This document shows, one piece after another, positions 23,592-36,706 of a stretch of 64,000 bases of DNA. Source of the stretch: Linnemannia hyalina (Eukaryota > Mortierellomycota > Mortierellomycetes > Mortierellales > Mortierellaceae); assembly GCA_019671135.1 (NCBI GenBank), contig JAHRHY010000005.1, positions 1,674,001 to 1,738,000 on the forward strand, given 5' to 3'. How positions within the stretch are numbered: position 1 is the first letter of the stretch; each line of letters opens with the position of its first letter. The notes below the pieces were generated by a model. That model was not told the origin of the DNA. It was given only the letters and a program-made list of their open reading frames with translations, and did not search any database. A program made the translations under genes and the position numbers.

Positions 23592-25206
23592 ATGTCTTGC
23601 CGCTTCGAAAAACACGGTTCAACAGCCTCAGGAGCCTCCGGCGGCCACGACCACGAACACGATGGAAGCCATTCTCATTCACACGACCATGCCTCTCATG
23701 ACCACTCGGGCGCTGCTCATTCCCACAGCCATGACGCCCCCAAGTTGACCTCCAGCGAAAAGTACAACCTCACAAAGTATGACGACTGGACCCAAGCCGA
23801 TATCGATCACGGCCACCGTCATGAGCAGATCGATACTGCTGGCAAGTTTGTCGAGCGCTCCTTGCCCGTCTACGATAACCGCGATTGGGAGGAGCGTACG
23901 TTCACTGTTGGTATTGGCGGGTAAGTGTCTCTTTCCGTCGTGTCGCCTTACTTTTTTTTCTCTTTCTTATCCTGGCGTTCTTGTCAGAGTGTGTCTGTTC
24001 ATCATGTCGAAAGGATGGCGTTTGGCGTTTGGCGTTGTTCGGTGAGAGCAATTAGGAGCTGTAAGTCGCCGGGATGTGGGAATCGAAATTTCCTTGTGCA
24101 GCACATGGTCTTTTTCTTTTCACTTTGTCAGAATGTATCTGATTGTGATACGAGTGAGAGGTTTGTTCGGTGGGTTACGGGGAACTATCTTTCTTCTTGC
24201 TCCCTTCCGGCATGGTTCTTGGGAAAAGGAAAAAAAAACTGGAGTCCAGTCCTTTGCATGTGCATGTGATTCGCGATTCAACAAATCATATTCCATCAAA
24301 CCATACCTCAGTCGTACTTTACTCATCCTTATCTGCCTTCTTATTTCCTTCTCGTTCCTAGTCCTGTCGGATCGGGCAAGACGGCATTGATGCTGGAGCT
24401 TTGCAGGAGACTGTCCAAGGACTACAGCCTAGCCTGTGTCACCAACGACATCTTCACCACCGAGGACACCGATTTCTTGGTCAGGAACAAGGCCCTCGAG
24501 GATCCCGAGAGAATTGTGGCCATTGAGACCGGTGGATGTCCCCACGCTGCCATTCGTGAGGATATTTCGGCTAACTTGGCGGCGTTGGAGCAGTTGCAGG
24601 CAAAGTTCAACCCAGAGTTGTTACTCATCGAGAGTGGTGGCGATAACTTGGCCGCCAACTATTCACGCGAGTTGGCTGATTATATTATCTATGGTACATT
24701 TCTTTCTTTCTTTCTTTCTTTCTTTCTCACTGTCATATGTTGGGATGTTATCAATGTTCTGGGAAAGATGAAAAAGGATTCTAACTTTTCTGTGATTCCT
24801 TCGTTTGACTATGTTGTTAGTTATTGATGTTGCTGGAGGTGACAAGGTTCCTCGCAAGGGCGGCCCAGGAACAAGCCAGTCGGACTTGCTGGTCATCAAC
24901 AAGGTACAAATTGCTACGATCTGCCAAACTTCGGTCCAATTTCTGTACTGTTAACCTCTTGTCATTCTTCACTCTCGATACTAACCCTTCCATGGCGCGC
25001 AATTTCTCACTCATGACTAAAAAAAAAAAAAAAAGACCGATTTGGCAGAGATTGTGGGTGCCAACTTGGATGTGATGGCCAGGGATTCGGCCAAGATGCG
25101 TGGACCCGGACCCACAGTGTTTGCCCAGGTCAAGAACGGCGTCGGTTTGGACTCTATCATTGAACACATCCTCGGTGCCTACAACGAGAGTGGTGCTCGC
25201 AAGTAG
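23592..25206 (+). CDS. UREG: Urease accessory GTPase UreG with His-rich N-terminus
   Basis: Four exons: 23592-23920, 24362-24693, 24821-24903 and 25036-25206 (304 aa). Residues 15-50 form a His/Asp/Ser-rich tail with repeated HSH, HDH and SHD units, as in plant UreG. The SIMIBI GTPase core follows: P-loop GGPVGSGKT at 109-117 (spliced across exons 1-2), the Cys-Pro-His nickel site at 169-171, [12 protein letters not shown], and NKTD across exons 3-4. UreG hydrolyses GTP to deliver nickel to apo-urease together with UreD and UreF. The His-rich tail probably binds nickel and may replace the bacterial chaperone UreE, which fungi generally lack. The gene is divergent to urease, consistent with co-regulation. 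The donor GTAAGT after exon 1 and acceptor TAG before exon 2 restore the P-loop exactly. Confidence 0.97.
24698..24727. repeat. (TTTC)n microsatellite in UreG intron 2
   Basis: About seven TTTC units begin a few bases after the GTACAT donor. It is purely intronic. Confidence 0.9.
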
Positions 25207-25508
25207 AGTATTCGTAACTGTTAATTAAAGCAATGCAAAAATGGCAAGCACATGGGCATCATGGAATATTGTGTGTGTGTCCTGTTGACACTCTTTATGG
25301 ATTTCTTGCTTGCATTACTCATGTCGTCTACTCCTATCGCCCTTTCATATCCTCGCAAACTTGGTATACTAAATCTAAGAAGTGCCAGCAACCACCAACC
25401 TGGAAAAGAGGAAGGAAAAACAAGAAACCAAGTGGTTAATCATAAAGCCAGTTCAAAGAGAATAAAAGGACAAACACAGCAAAAAAGAAACAAAAGCAAG
25501 GGACAAAC
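25207..25508. other. Convergent intergenic region (UreG / Sec23 3' ends)
   Basis: A 302-base AT-rich shared 3' flank. TTAATTAAAG shortly after the UreG stop is a candidate polyadenylation element. No gene is seen. Confidence 0.5.
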
Positions 25509-28362
<2,854 letters not shown>

Positions 28363-28762
28363 AGCGATTTAAATGTTGTTGGTGGGGGGGAAGTGGATGA
28401 TGGGAAAGAAGGAGTAAAAGGGAACAATGGTGTGAATAAAGATTAAGATGATGTGTGTCTCCCATGCGACGACCAGTCAGGGACCTCCGTCTGGTCGCTT
28501 GTCCGTCCACGAAGGAAAAGCCACGCCACGGACTTGTAGCTTGAATGCAGCCAATCAGAGGCCATGATATGTCTCTTGCAGGTGACTGTTCCTCACTCAT
28601 CCTTCGGTGGGTCTCTTGAGGCGGTGTGCGCGTACACTTGGAGGCAGAGGCAATAGGACGAAAAGTGGACGGACCTTCTTCCACGCTTCTTTTTTTTTAC
28701 TTCTTCTCACACACACACCCTGCCCACCAACCAAACACATCAACAACTACAACACTCACACA
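28363..28762. promoter_or_regulatory. Divergent promoter between Sec23 and Doa1 genes
   Basis: Only 400 bases separate the two ATGs. The Doa1 side has a T run at about 28688 and a CT/CA-rich leader up to the ATG. The Sec23 side has a CT-rich leader on the minus strand, visible as purines at 28380-28420. A compact bidirectional promoter is the simplest reading. Confidence 0.55.
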
Positions 28763-31700
28763 ATGGCCTGGCAACTCTCAGCTATCCTCGCAGGACACAA
28801 GGGCGATGTAAGCACCACTCCTTACACTCTCTTGACACCTTTGCACCCGCGCATTTGTTTTTGTCCATGACATGACACCGCTCCTTGCAGGCACAACCGT
28901 TAACAAATTAACTTACGTCTTGTTACTTGAACTGTCAAAAGGTCAAGGCTCTCATTGCCCCAACAGACGACCTGATTGCGTCCGTTTCCCGCGACAAGTC
29001 GCTTATTACCTGGAAGAGAGAATCCAACAACAAATATACACAGGACAAGACCTTCAACGGACACACCAATTACGTCAACTCCGTCGCCTTTATCGGCGCA
29101 TCGGAGGCCAACCCACATGGTAACAAAGCAAGCCTACTTTTTTCGACAGGGGGCATCCTTCATCGCTTCCCCTAAGAAAGCACGTCTGACACATCGATGT
29201 TGCTCCTTTCTGTATCCCTAGGACTAATTGTTACTGGTGGAAGTGACAGATTGATCAACGTTTGGGACCCCGAGGATTCCAGCTCGCCAGTTTATACTCT
29301 TGTCGGACACACCGACAATGTTTGCTCGCTTTTCGCCGACACAGATGGGCACATTGTTTCTGGTTCTTGGGACAAGTACGCCAAAAATTGCTGTTTTAGT
29401 TTATCACACTGCATTGCGTGATCGGTTTCTTCAGGAGCTGTTGGTTAACCAGAACATCCTTTTCTGGGAACAATAGGACCGCCAAGATCTGGAGGAACTG
29501 GCAATGCGTCTACACACTCGAGGGTCACACTCAAGCCATTTGGGGAGTTCTGGAGCTCGAGCACGAGATCATTGTGACAGGTATGCATATGCAGCTGATC
29601 GATACAGGCACACGGAGCAAAATAACCATCCTGCAACCAAATGACTGATTCAAATACAACATTTCCGCGTTTATGAAATGCCCTTCTCGCAGCATCTGCC
29701 GACAAGACGATAGCCATGTGGAAGGACGGCAAGAAGATCAAGACTATCACTGGCCATGAGGACTGTGTAAGATCGTTGGCTCTTTTGCCCGGCATTGGAT
29801 TTGTATCTTGTGGAAACGATGGCGCAGTTATTGTCTGGTCAAACAACGGCGATCCTGTCCAGGCTCTCGACGGACACACGTCATTCGTCTACTCCCTGGC
29901 AACACTTCCTACTGGAGAAATATTTTCAAGTGGCGAAGATCGTACAGTTCGTGTCTGGGAGCGTAAGTCCACTTGACAGATATGTAATAAGGTAGAACAC
30001 TGTCGTACTTGGCCTTCAAGACACGCGGAAGCTGATACTCTTTACCTCCATCTGAATAGATGGCAAGTGCACGCAAACTATTATTCATCCATGTGTCTCT
30101 GTTTGGTGTGTTGCTGCTCTTCCCAATGGTGATATTGTCAGCGGAGGCTCAGATGGATTTGTCCGCGTTTTCACAAGGACCGCAGAGCGTGTCGCTGATT
30201 CCGATACTTTGAAGGCATACGACGAAGAAAATGCCGCAACGGCCATTCCCTCGTAAGTCATTTGTGCCAGAGTTTATCTGCAAGCTTTATTTCATGTATG
30301 GCCCTGAACGCAATGACCAACCTCGTTCGTTTATACTTGGAACGAAAATAGTAACCAAGTTGGTGATATCAAGAAGGATGATCTCCCCGGCCCCGAGGCA
30401 TTGGGGCAACCAGGAAAGAAGGACCAGGAAGTGAAGATGGTTCGCGTTGGAAACACAGTCGAGGCGCATATGGTAAGTTGGGGTTCTCATTCAGACAGTT
30501 CTTTGAATACTATGTTAATACTACCACTACGCATAGTAATCATGTCTACATTCAAATTTTACAGTGGTCTAACGCAGGACAAGAGTGGTCCAAGATCGGC
30601 GAAGTTGTTGATGCTGTTGGCCAAAACAGAAAACAACTCTATGGTGGCATCGAGTACGATCATGTGTTTGACATCGACGTTGGTGAAGGAGTCCCTGCAC
30701 TCAAGCTGCCATTCAATGTCACCGAGAATCCTTACACTGCAGCTCAGGAGTTCTTGACAAGGCACGACCTTCCTCAGGTGTACCTGGATCAAGTTGCGGA
30801 CTTTATCACCAAGAATGCTCGCGCTGTTTCACAAGGAGCCGCTGCTGCGACTGGCGACCCCCTCACTGGTAAGCTAATGTCAAAGTTTCAAGGCAGCTGC
30901 TATCTTTTTCTAGAAGAAAGAAATGGAAGTGCTTACAATTTTTTCGCTGTTATATCCCTAGGTGGATCTCGATACACTCCTTCTCAGAATACTTCCTCAG
31001 GATTCGGATCTGTAAGCCATCAATGTGAGCCGCCTCCTCAGAGACATTTGACTCAAAATTGTCTTCGACTCTAACCAGAAAGGGGGGGGTTTTATTTTTA
31101 TTTTTAATAGTACAACCCCTGGGGGAATGACACACCCAAACCCCAGCCCGCCGTCAAGCGACTGATCCCTCAGGTATGTAGAGATGGCAATGTCATGTAA
31201 ACAACGATCACACCAGATCGTAGAAGATATGTATTGACCACGACTCTCTTGCGGCCACCCCGTTTGCGTAATAGTTACTTAACGTGCCTTTCAAGGATGC
31301 CAATCTGCCTGCCATCCAGAAAAAGTTGCTTCAGTTGAACACAGAGTTAGCCCCCTCGGGCGTTGCACTTGACAGCGCAGAGTTAGTTCAGCTGGACAGT
31401 CTCTTCAAGTTTTTGGGAGCTCCTCCCAAGCAACCAGTGGCCCAGCCTCAGTACTTGGCACTTTTGCTCAAGATTTTCAACACATGGCCCGAGACTTCTC
31501 GATTCCCAGCTCTGGACTTGCTTCGTCTGCTGGCCTTGTACTCCAAGGACCCAATCGAGAGTCCCGATCTCCTCAAGACTCTCTTGACAGCTTCACGCAC
31601 ACATGAGGCAAGCTTGATGTTGGTCGCCCGCCTTGTTGTCAACTTTTGCGAGACGGAGGAAGGCCGCGAGGTTGCGATCAACGAGATCTCGACCGTTTTG

Positions 31701-32203
31701 GAATTCATGAAAGACGACGCTGTCTGGCAGAGCACTAACAAGAACCTTAAGCTGGCCGTTGCCACTGTCTACATGTCCTATTCGACCCTGCTTTTGAAGC
31801 GCCACGACGATGATGCTCTGGCTATTCAGTATGTTGGAGTGATTACCAAGATCTTGGCGAAGGAGCGCGACCAGCAAGTCCAGTACCGCCTCCTTATAGC
31901 CCTGGGCAATCTGATCTTTGCCCACGAGAGTGCCAAGGAGTCTGCAGCTATTTTTGAGGTTGGGAAGGTTGTCCAAGCTGCTGTTCTTTCACGACCTACC
32001 TCGGAGAAAATCACCACCGCACCTGTTGCAAGTAAGTTTATACGTAAAAAAAAAGGAGTGACGTGTTATGTGGAATACTGTGGAGTACTGTAGAGTGTTG
32101 AGGAGTGTTGTGGAGTCTTTTTCCACCTGCCATGTCTAGGACTCGTACACGCTAACTCGCCGTTTTTTGTGGTTGTATAGACGAACTCGTCAAGCTGCTT
32201 TGA
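28763..32203 (+). CDS. DOA1: Doa1/Ufd3/PLAA ubiquitin-binding Cdc48 cofactor (WD40-PFU-PUL)
   Basis: Twelve exons: 28763-28807, 28942-29119, 29222-29375, 29477-29580, 29693-29962, 30060-30252, 30352-30472, 30565-30868, 30962-31011, 31111-31173, 31296-32031 and 32181-32203 (746 aa). WD40 repeats fill residues 1 to about 310, with repeated GH...W units such as GSWDKTAKIW. A PFU domain (about 350-450) includes WSNAGQEWSKIGEVVD and the ENPYTAAQEFL helix. The PUL armadillo-like domain runs from about 495 to the end. Known relatives bind ubiquitin through PFU and Cdc48/p97 through PUL, and control ubiquitin recycling, ribophagy and mitochondrial quality control. The last exon encodes only the final residues NELVKLL. 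Twelve exons is the most in this window. The Uls1-like gene starts 141 bases after the stop. Confidence 0.95.
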
Positions 32204-32344
32204 AGTCAGCACTCGAAAATGGTGGCGTTTCATGTCAAATAAAAAAATATATGTTCCTTTGTTTATGAATTTTTCCTTCTTTCTTTCTTCCCCTCGCCAC
32301 GCGTCTTCACCCACCATCTTACCCATACACATACAATCTCATCC

Positions 32345-35300
32345 ATGGAGGACGCTGTCGATGTTGATGCCTTGAAGGCGAGGCTCACTGTTTGCCGGAA
32401 CCAACTCGAAAGCAACTCACTCATCAACACCCCCACACGGAAGGACGTTCTCCGGAAGGAAATCGACAGCATAGAAATGAAGCTCGCCCAGGCACTTGGA
32501 ATCAAAGACGACGAAGACGACGATTCCGAAGAGCCAATCAATCGCCAGCCCGCAACCTCCAACATCAAGAACGAGATATCAACAAGCTCCAACATCAATA
32601 GCGAAGCCGATGCTGCTACGCCAGAATCTACTCATCGACCTCACATCAACAGTCTCAGTGACACCCCATCACCTTCCTCTCAGACTGGTGCCAGTAGCTC
32701 TGGCTCTAACACGGCCTCCTTGTGCAGCGGTGAAGCTGAGAGCATCAGGTCGGCTCTTATGGATGCTGGTGAGGGCGACATGGACCTGGAGACTTTGCTC
32801 AAGGAGCAAGCCATGATGGAAAAGCGACTGGCTGACCTCAAGCGCAGAAGAGAGGAGGAGGACGAGGCGTTTGCTCGGTCCCTTCAAGAAGAAGAGAATC
32901 AAGCCGCCCGCCAGCCCCAGGCCTCCTTTCAGCGCCCTACGCAACCCGCCACCACAGCACCCTCGTATTCATTATCGTCATCATCCCAGACCAACCCGTG
33001 GAGCTTCAGTCAGTCAAAAACTGCGAAATCTCATCAGGAACGCATGGACGAAGAGATGGCGAAGCTCCTGGCAGAGTCCGAGGATAGTGTGTTTGACCTC
33101 GCACAATCTCCTAAAAAGGCTCTGCAACCACAGAGCGACGCCAACCTGCCCACGCAGCCCCATTCTACTTTTGCGATTTTCGAGAAGAAGTTGAGAACCG
33201 ATCCGCCCTCGGCATCATCAACCGTCGGAAGCACTTCATCAGGTTCCAGCAGTATTCTATCGGTCGGAGCAGCGCTTGGATCGAATGGAACCGCCAATAC
33301 CCTCCTCGCAAACGGAGTGTCCACTCAAACCACACCCTCTCAAAGTCTTCAGAACTACGCAAGGTCTATTCTGAGTGCGTCCACTTTGATCTTGTTTCTT
33401 TGATTGCATGTGATATATTTTGGATGTCGTATTGTTGACAGCTTTTGTAACATCTCTTTGTTGGTATCTTTCATTTGCATAATTTAGCGTCAGCAGCAAA
33501 TTCCACCGCCAAGAAGGCGTCGGCTATCGACCTTACAAAGACTTCGATCGACTTGACCAAGAAGGTGTATGATGTGTTAAGTTCTGAGGACGAGGGGTTT
33601 GGCTATAGCTCGGCATACCAATACGCCTGGAGCCGTCCCAACTTTGGCGGATATGGCAGCTTTGACGAGGACGAGGACGATGAGGATGACGATAGTGACG
33701 AACACCTCTTTGGCGAGGACGATGTCGAGATGCCAGGATTCTCGGAATGGGTTTTGAGGCAATCCAAAATGTGGAGCCAGCGACAGCTCGACTACGACGG
33801 TTACAGTAGCCACAGCAACATTTACGGCGTTAATGACTACAGCCGCAACCTGAGTGCAGCCGAGTCAGAGAAGGAGCTTAGGGATCTGCTCGCCAACATT
33901 CAGGCTGCTGAGGAGGAGATTGCACCACAGGACCGAACTGGAACTCCGGAGGGTATGGCGGCTAGCATTGTATTGCTGGAGCATCAAAAGATTGGTCTGA
34001 CGTGGCTACAGAAGATGGAGGAGGGCACCAACCGCGGTGGTATCCTTGGGGACGACATGGTATGTGTAGCTGTTATTATGTCGTGTGTTTGCTGTTGTTG
34101 TAATAATATATTTAATGCATTCTCTCTCTTCATATAGGGTCTCGGCAAGACGATCCAGTCCATTGCGCTCATTGTGTCAAAGCCAACTGAACCAATTGAC
34201 GACGCTGTCTTCTGGGACAACAAGGAAACCTACTATCATGCCCCACCTCCTGAAAAACTCGTTAAGACAAAGGCTACTCTTGTCGTTGCCCCGGTCGCGT
34301 TGATGTACCAGTGGGCGGAGGAAATTCGAACAAAGACACAGCCTGGTCTCCTCAAGGTTCATATCCACCACGGATCATCCAAAATTACCGACCCGGAGAT
34401 GTTGAGACGCTACGATGGTGAGTAAACTTTTCTGGCTGAGTGACCGTCCACATTTTTGCCTTCGACATACTGACATAGAACTGCGTTATCTCGTCAATCA
34501 ACCTTTAGTGATTATTACGTCCAGCATGACCCTTTCAGGAGAAGCTGGAGACAACAGCCCCAGGAAAAAGAAACCTATCGGTGCACTGTTCAAGGCTCAC
34601 TTTCACCGCATTATCTTGGACGAGGCGCACATCATCAAGAACAAGAGCACCAAGGCCTCTCTGGCTTGTGCTGCGCTCGCCTCCACATACAGGTGGTGTT
34701 TGACAGGTAAACACACGCGTTCGGCAGCGGCACCATGGACACGGACTGGCATATCGAACTTGTTTCTCACACATATTCGTATACATATGTTGATGGTCAT
34801 AGGTACACCTATCCAAAACAGTGTCAACGAGCTTTACTCTCTCATCCGCTTCCTCAGAATCCGACCTTACTGTGATTGGGACGAGTTCAGGAACAAGATT
34901 TCGAACCCGATGAAGAAGCAAGGGCAGTATGGTACAGCTATGCAGCGTGTTCAAGCCTTGCTTAAGGCCGTTTGTCTCAGAAGGACTAAAACCTCCACAG
35001 TGGACGGCAAGCCTATCTTGAACCTCCCAGACCGTAATGTCGAAATCGTCCACGCTCCATTCTCGCATGACGAAAGCGCCTTCTACCATGCTTTGGAAAA
35101 CAGGATTCGCGAACGCTTCAATGCCTATGTCAAGGCAGGCACCGTTATGAAAAACTACTCCAACGTAGGGACACGTTAAATGTTACTCCTATATCGAATG
35201 CCTATTGCCGATAGTCTCTCCAAGATGTGATTCCATATTAATCCATTCCATATTACTATTTCGGCCGCTACATAGATTCTGGTGTTGCTCCTGCGACTGC

Positions 35301-36706
35301 GACAGGCTTGTTGCCACCCACATCTGATCAAGGATTTTGATAAGGTAACGGAAGAGAACGCGCCGCAAGGTCAGAAGGCGCATGTCGAGGTGTTGCTGGA
35401 CAACTTGCTGGCGGATATCATTCGTCGACTGGTTGAACGCGAAGACGATATTCGGGAGTGTCCTATCTGCATGGATATCGGCGAGGAGAGTGTCATACTG
35501 AGCGCCTGTGGACACATCTATTGTCGTGCTTGCATCACTGGTAAGTTGCTTTGAATGTTACACTTTCCCCCTCATTTTTTTTCAGCCCAAGGATCGGCAA
35601 CTCACGTCAATGTTACTTGTTATTTTGATAGATTTCTTGACCCGTCAGGAAGAAGAGGATCGCAAGTGCCCTGAATGCCGTCGTCCTGCCAACCTCCAGA
35701 ACTGCATTCCTGTCACAGACTTCAACGCTCGATACAACAAGCCTCCAGAGGCCGATCCCAAAGGCAAAGGACGAGCAGATGAAGATGTGGTCGAGGATAT
35801 TCTCAATGCGCCGTTGGATATTGCAGTGCCAGGGGAGCTAGATGACTGGATCAGCAGCAGCAAGATTGACAAGATGTTTGATGTTGTACGAGATGTAACT
35901 GGCAGACGAGAGAAGATTATTATCTTTTCTCAGTTTACCAGTCTGCTCAAGCTGATTGAGAAGCCATTGAACCAGGAGGGCATCAAGTACCTGATGGTAA
36001 GCGATGCGTTATCGGCAAGAGGTATATATATGTAAATTCACACGCTATGATATCTTCTAACTTGTTCCATCTTTTGTGTTGCATATCATAAAAAGTACGA
36101 CGGTAGCATGTCGGCACTGGAAAGAAACGAGGCGGTTCAGAGAATGACACATGACCCAAGCTATGGAGTGATGCTCATCAGTCTCAAGTGTGGATCGCTT
36201 GGACTCAACTTGACTGTCGCCAACCAGTAAGTACCGTTAATTTTGCTGTGTCTCTAGCTTGGTTAATTATGAACGATGAAGACGGTTGACTGATACATTT
36301 CATTGCTTGTCTCATTATAGTGTGGTGATTATGGATCCATGGTGGAATCCCGCACTTGAAAACCAGGCAATTGACCGCGTGCATCGAATCGGGCAGCGCA
36401 AAGATGTGTTTGTGCACAGACTTTGCATTCCTGACTCAGTCGAAGATCGAATCCTGGAACTGCAGGCAAAGAAGAAGTCGTTGGCGGACGGAGCTCTTGG
36501 CGAAGGAGATGTTCCTAAGCTTGCCAAGCTCGGAGTAAGCATTGCGTGTGATTCATAACTCATTTTTGATGAAAGAGATATGGTGGACACGATGCACTGC
36601 ATCGTGTGCATAGAAAGCCTGACCTGTTATTTAATTTTCATTTTTTTCTGCTTCTTCTCTGCTTTTTTAGATGCAAGAACTCATGTTCTTGTTCCGAAGC
36701 GGTTAA
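32345..36706 (+). CDS. ULS1: SNF2-family ATPase with RING finger, Uls1/Rad5-like SUMO-directed translocase
   Basis: Ten exons: 32345-33374, 33488-34059, 34138-34417, 34509-34706, 34803-35164, 35276-35540, 35632-35996, 36096-36226, 36321-36534 and 36671-36706 (1150 aa). Residues 1-340 are disordered and acidic. Two IDLT motifs (357-360, 364-367) and VYDVLSSEDE (370-379) form a tandem SUMO-interacting cluster. The SNF2 ATPase follows with DDMGLGKTIQ (motif I), ILDEAH (motif II) and LTGTPIQN. A C3HC4 RING begins CPICMDIGEES and ends CPECRRP, inserted before the C-terminal helicase lobe with QAIDRVHRIGQR (motif VI). The order SNF2-RING-helicase C plus SIMs fits Uls1/Rad5-type proteins, which strip or ubiquitylate SUMO-modified DNA-bound proteins. 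No HIRAN domain was seen, which favours Uls1 over Rad5. An alternative in-frame acceptor for exon 4 at 34479 would add ten residues. Confidence 0.92.
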
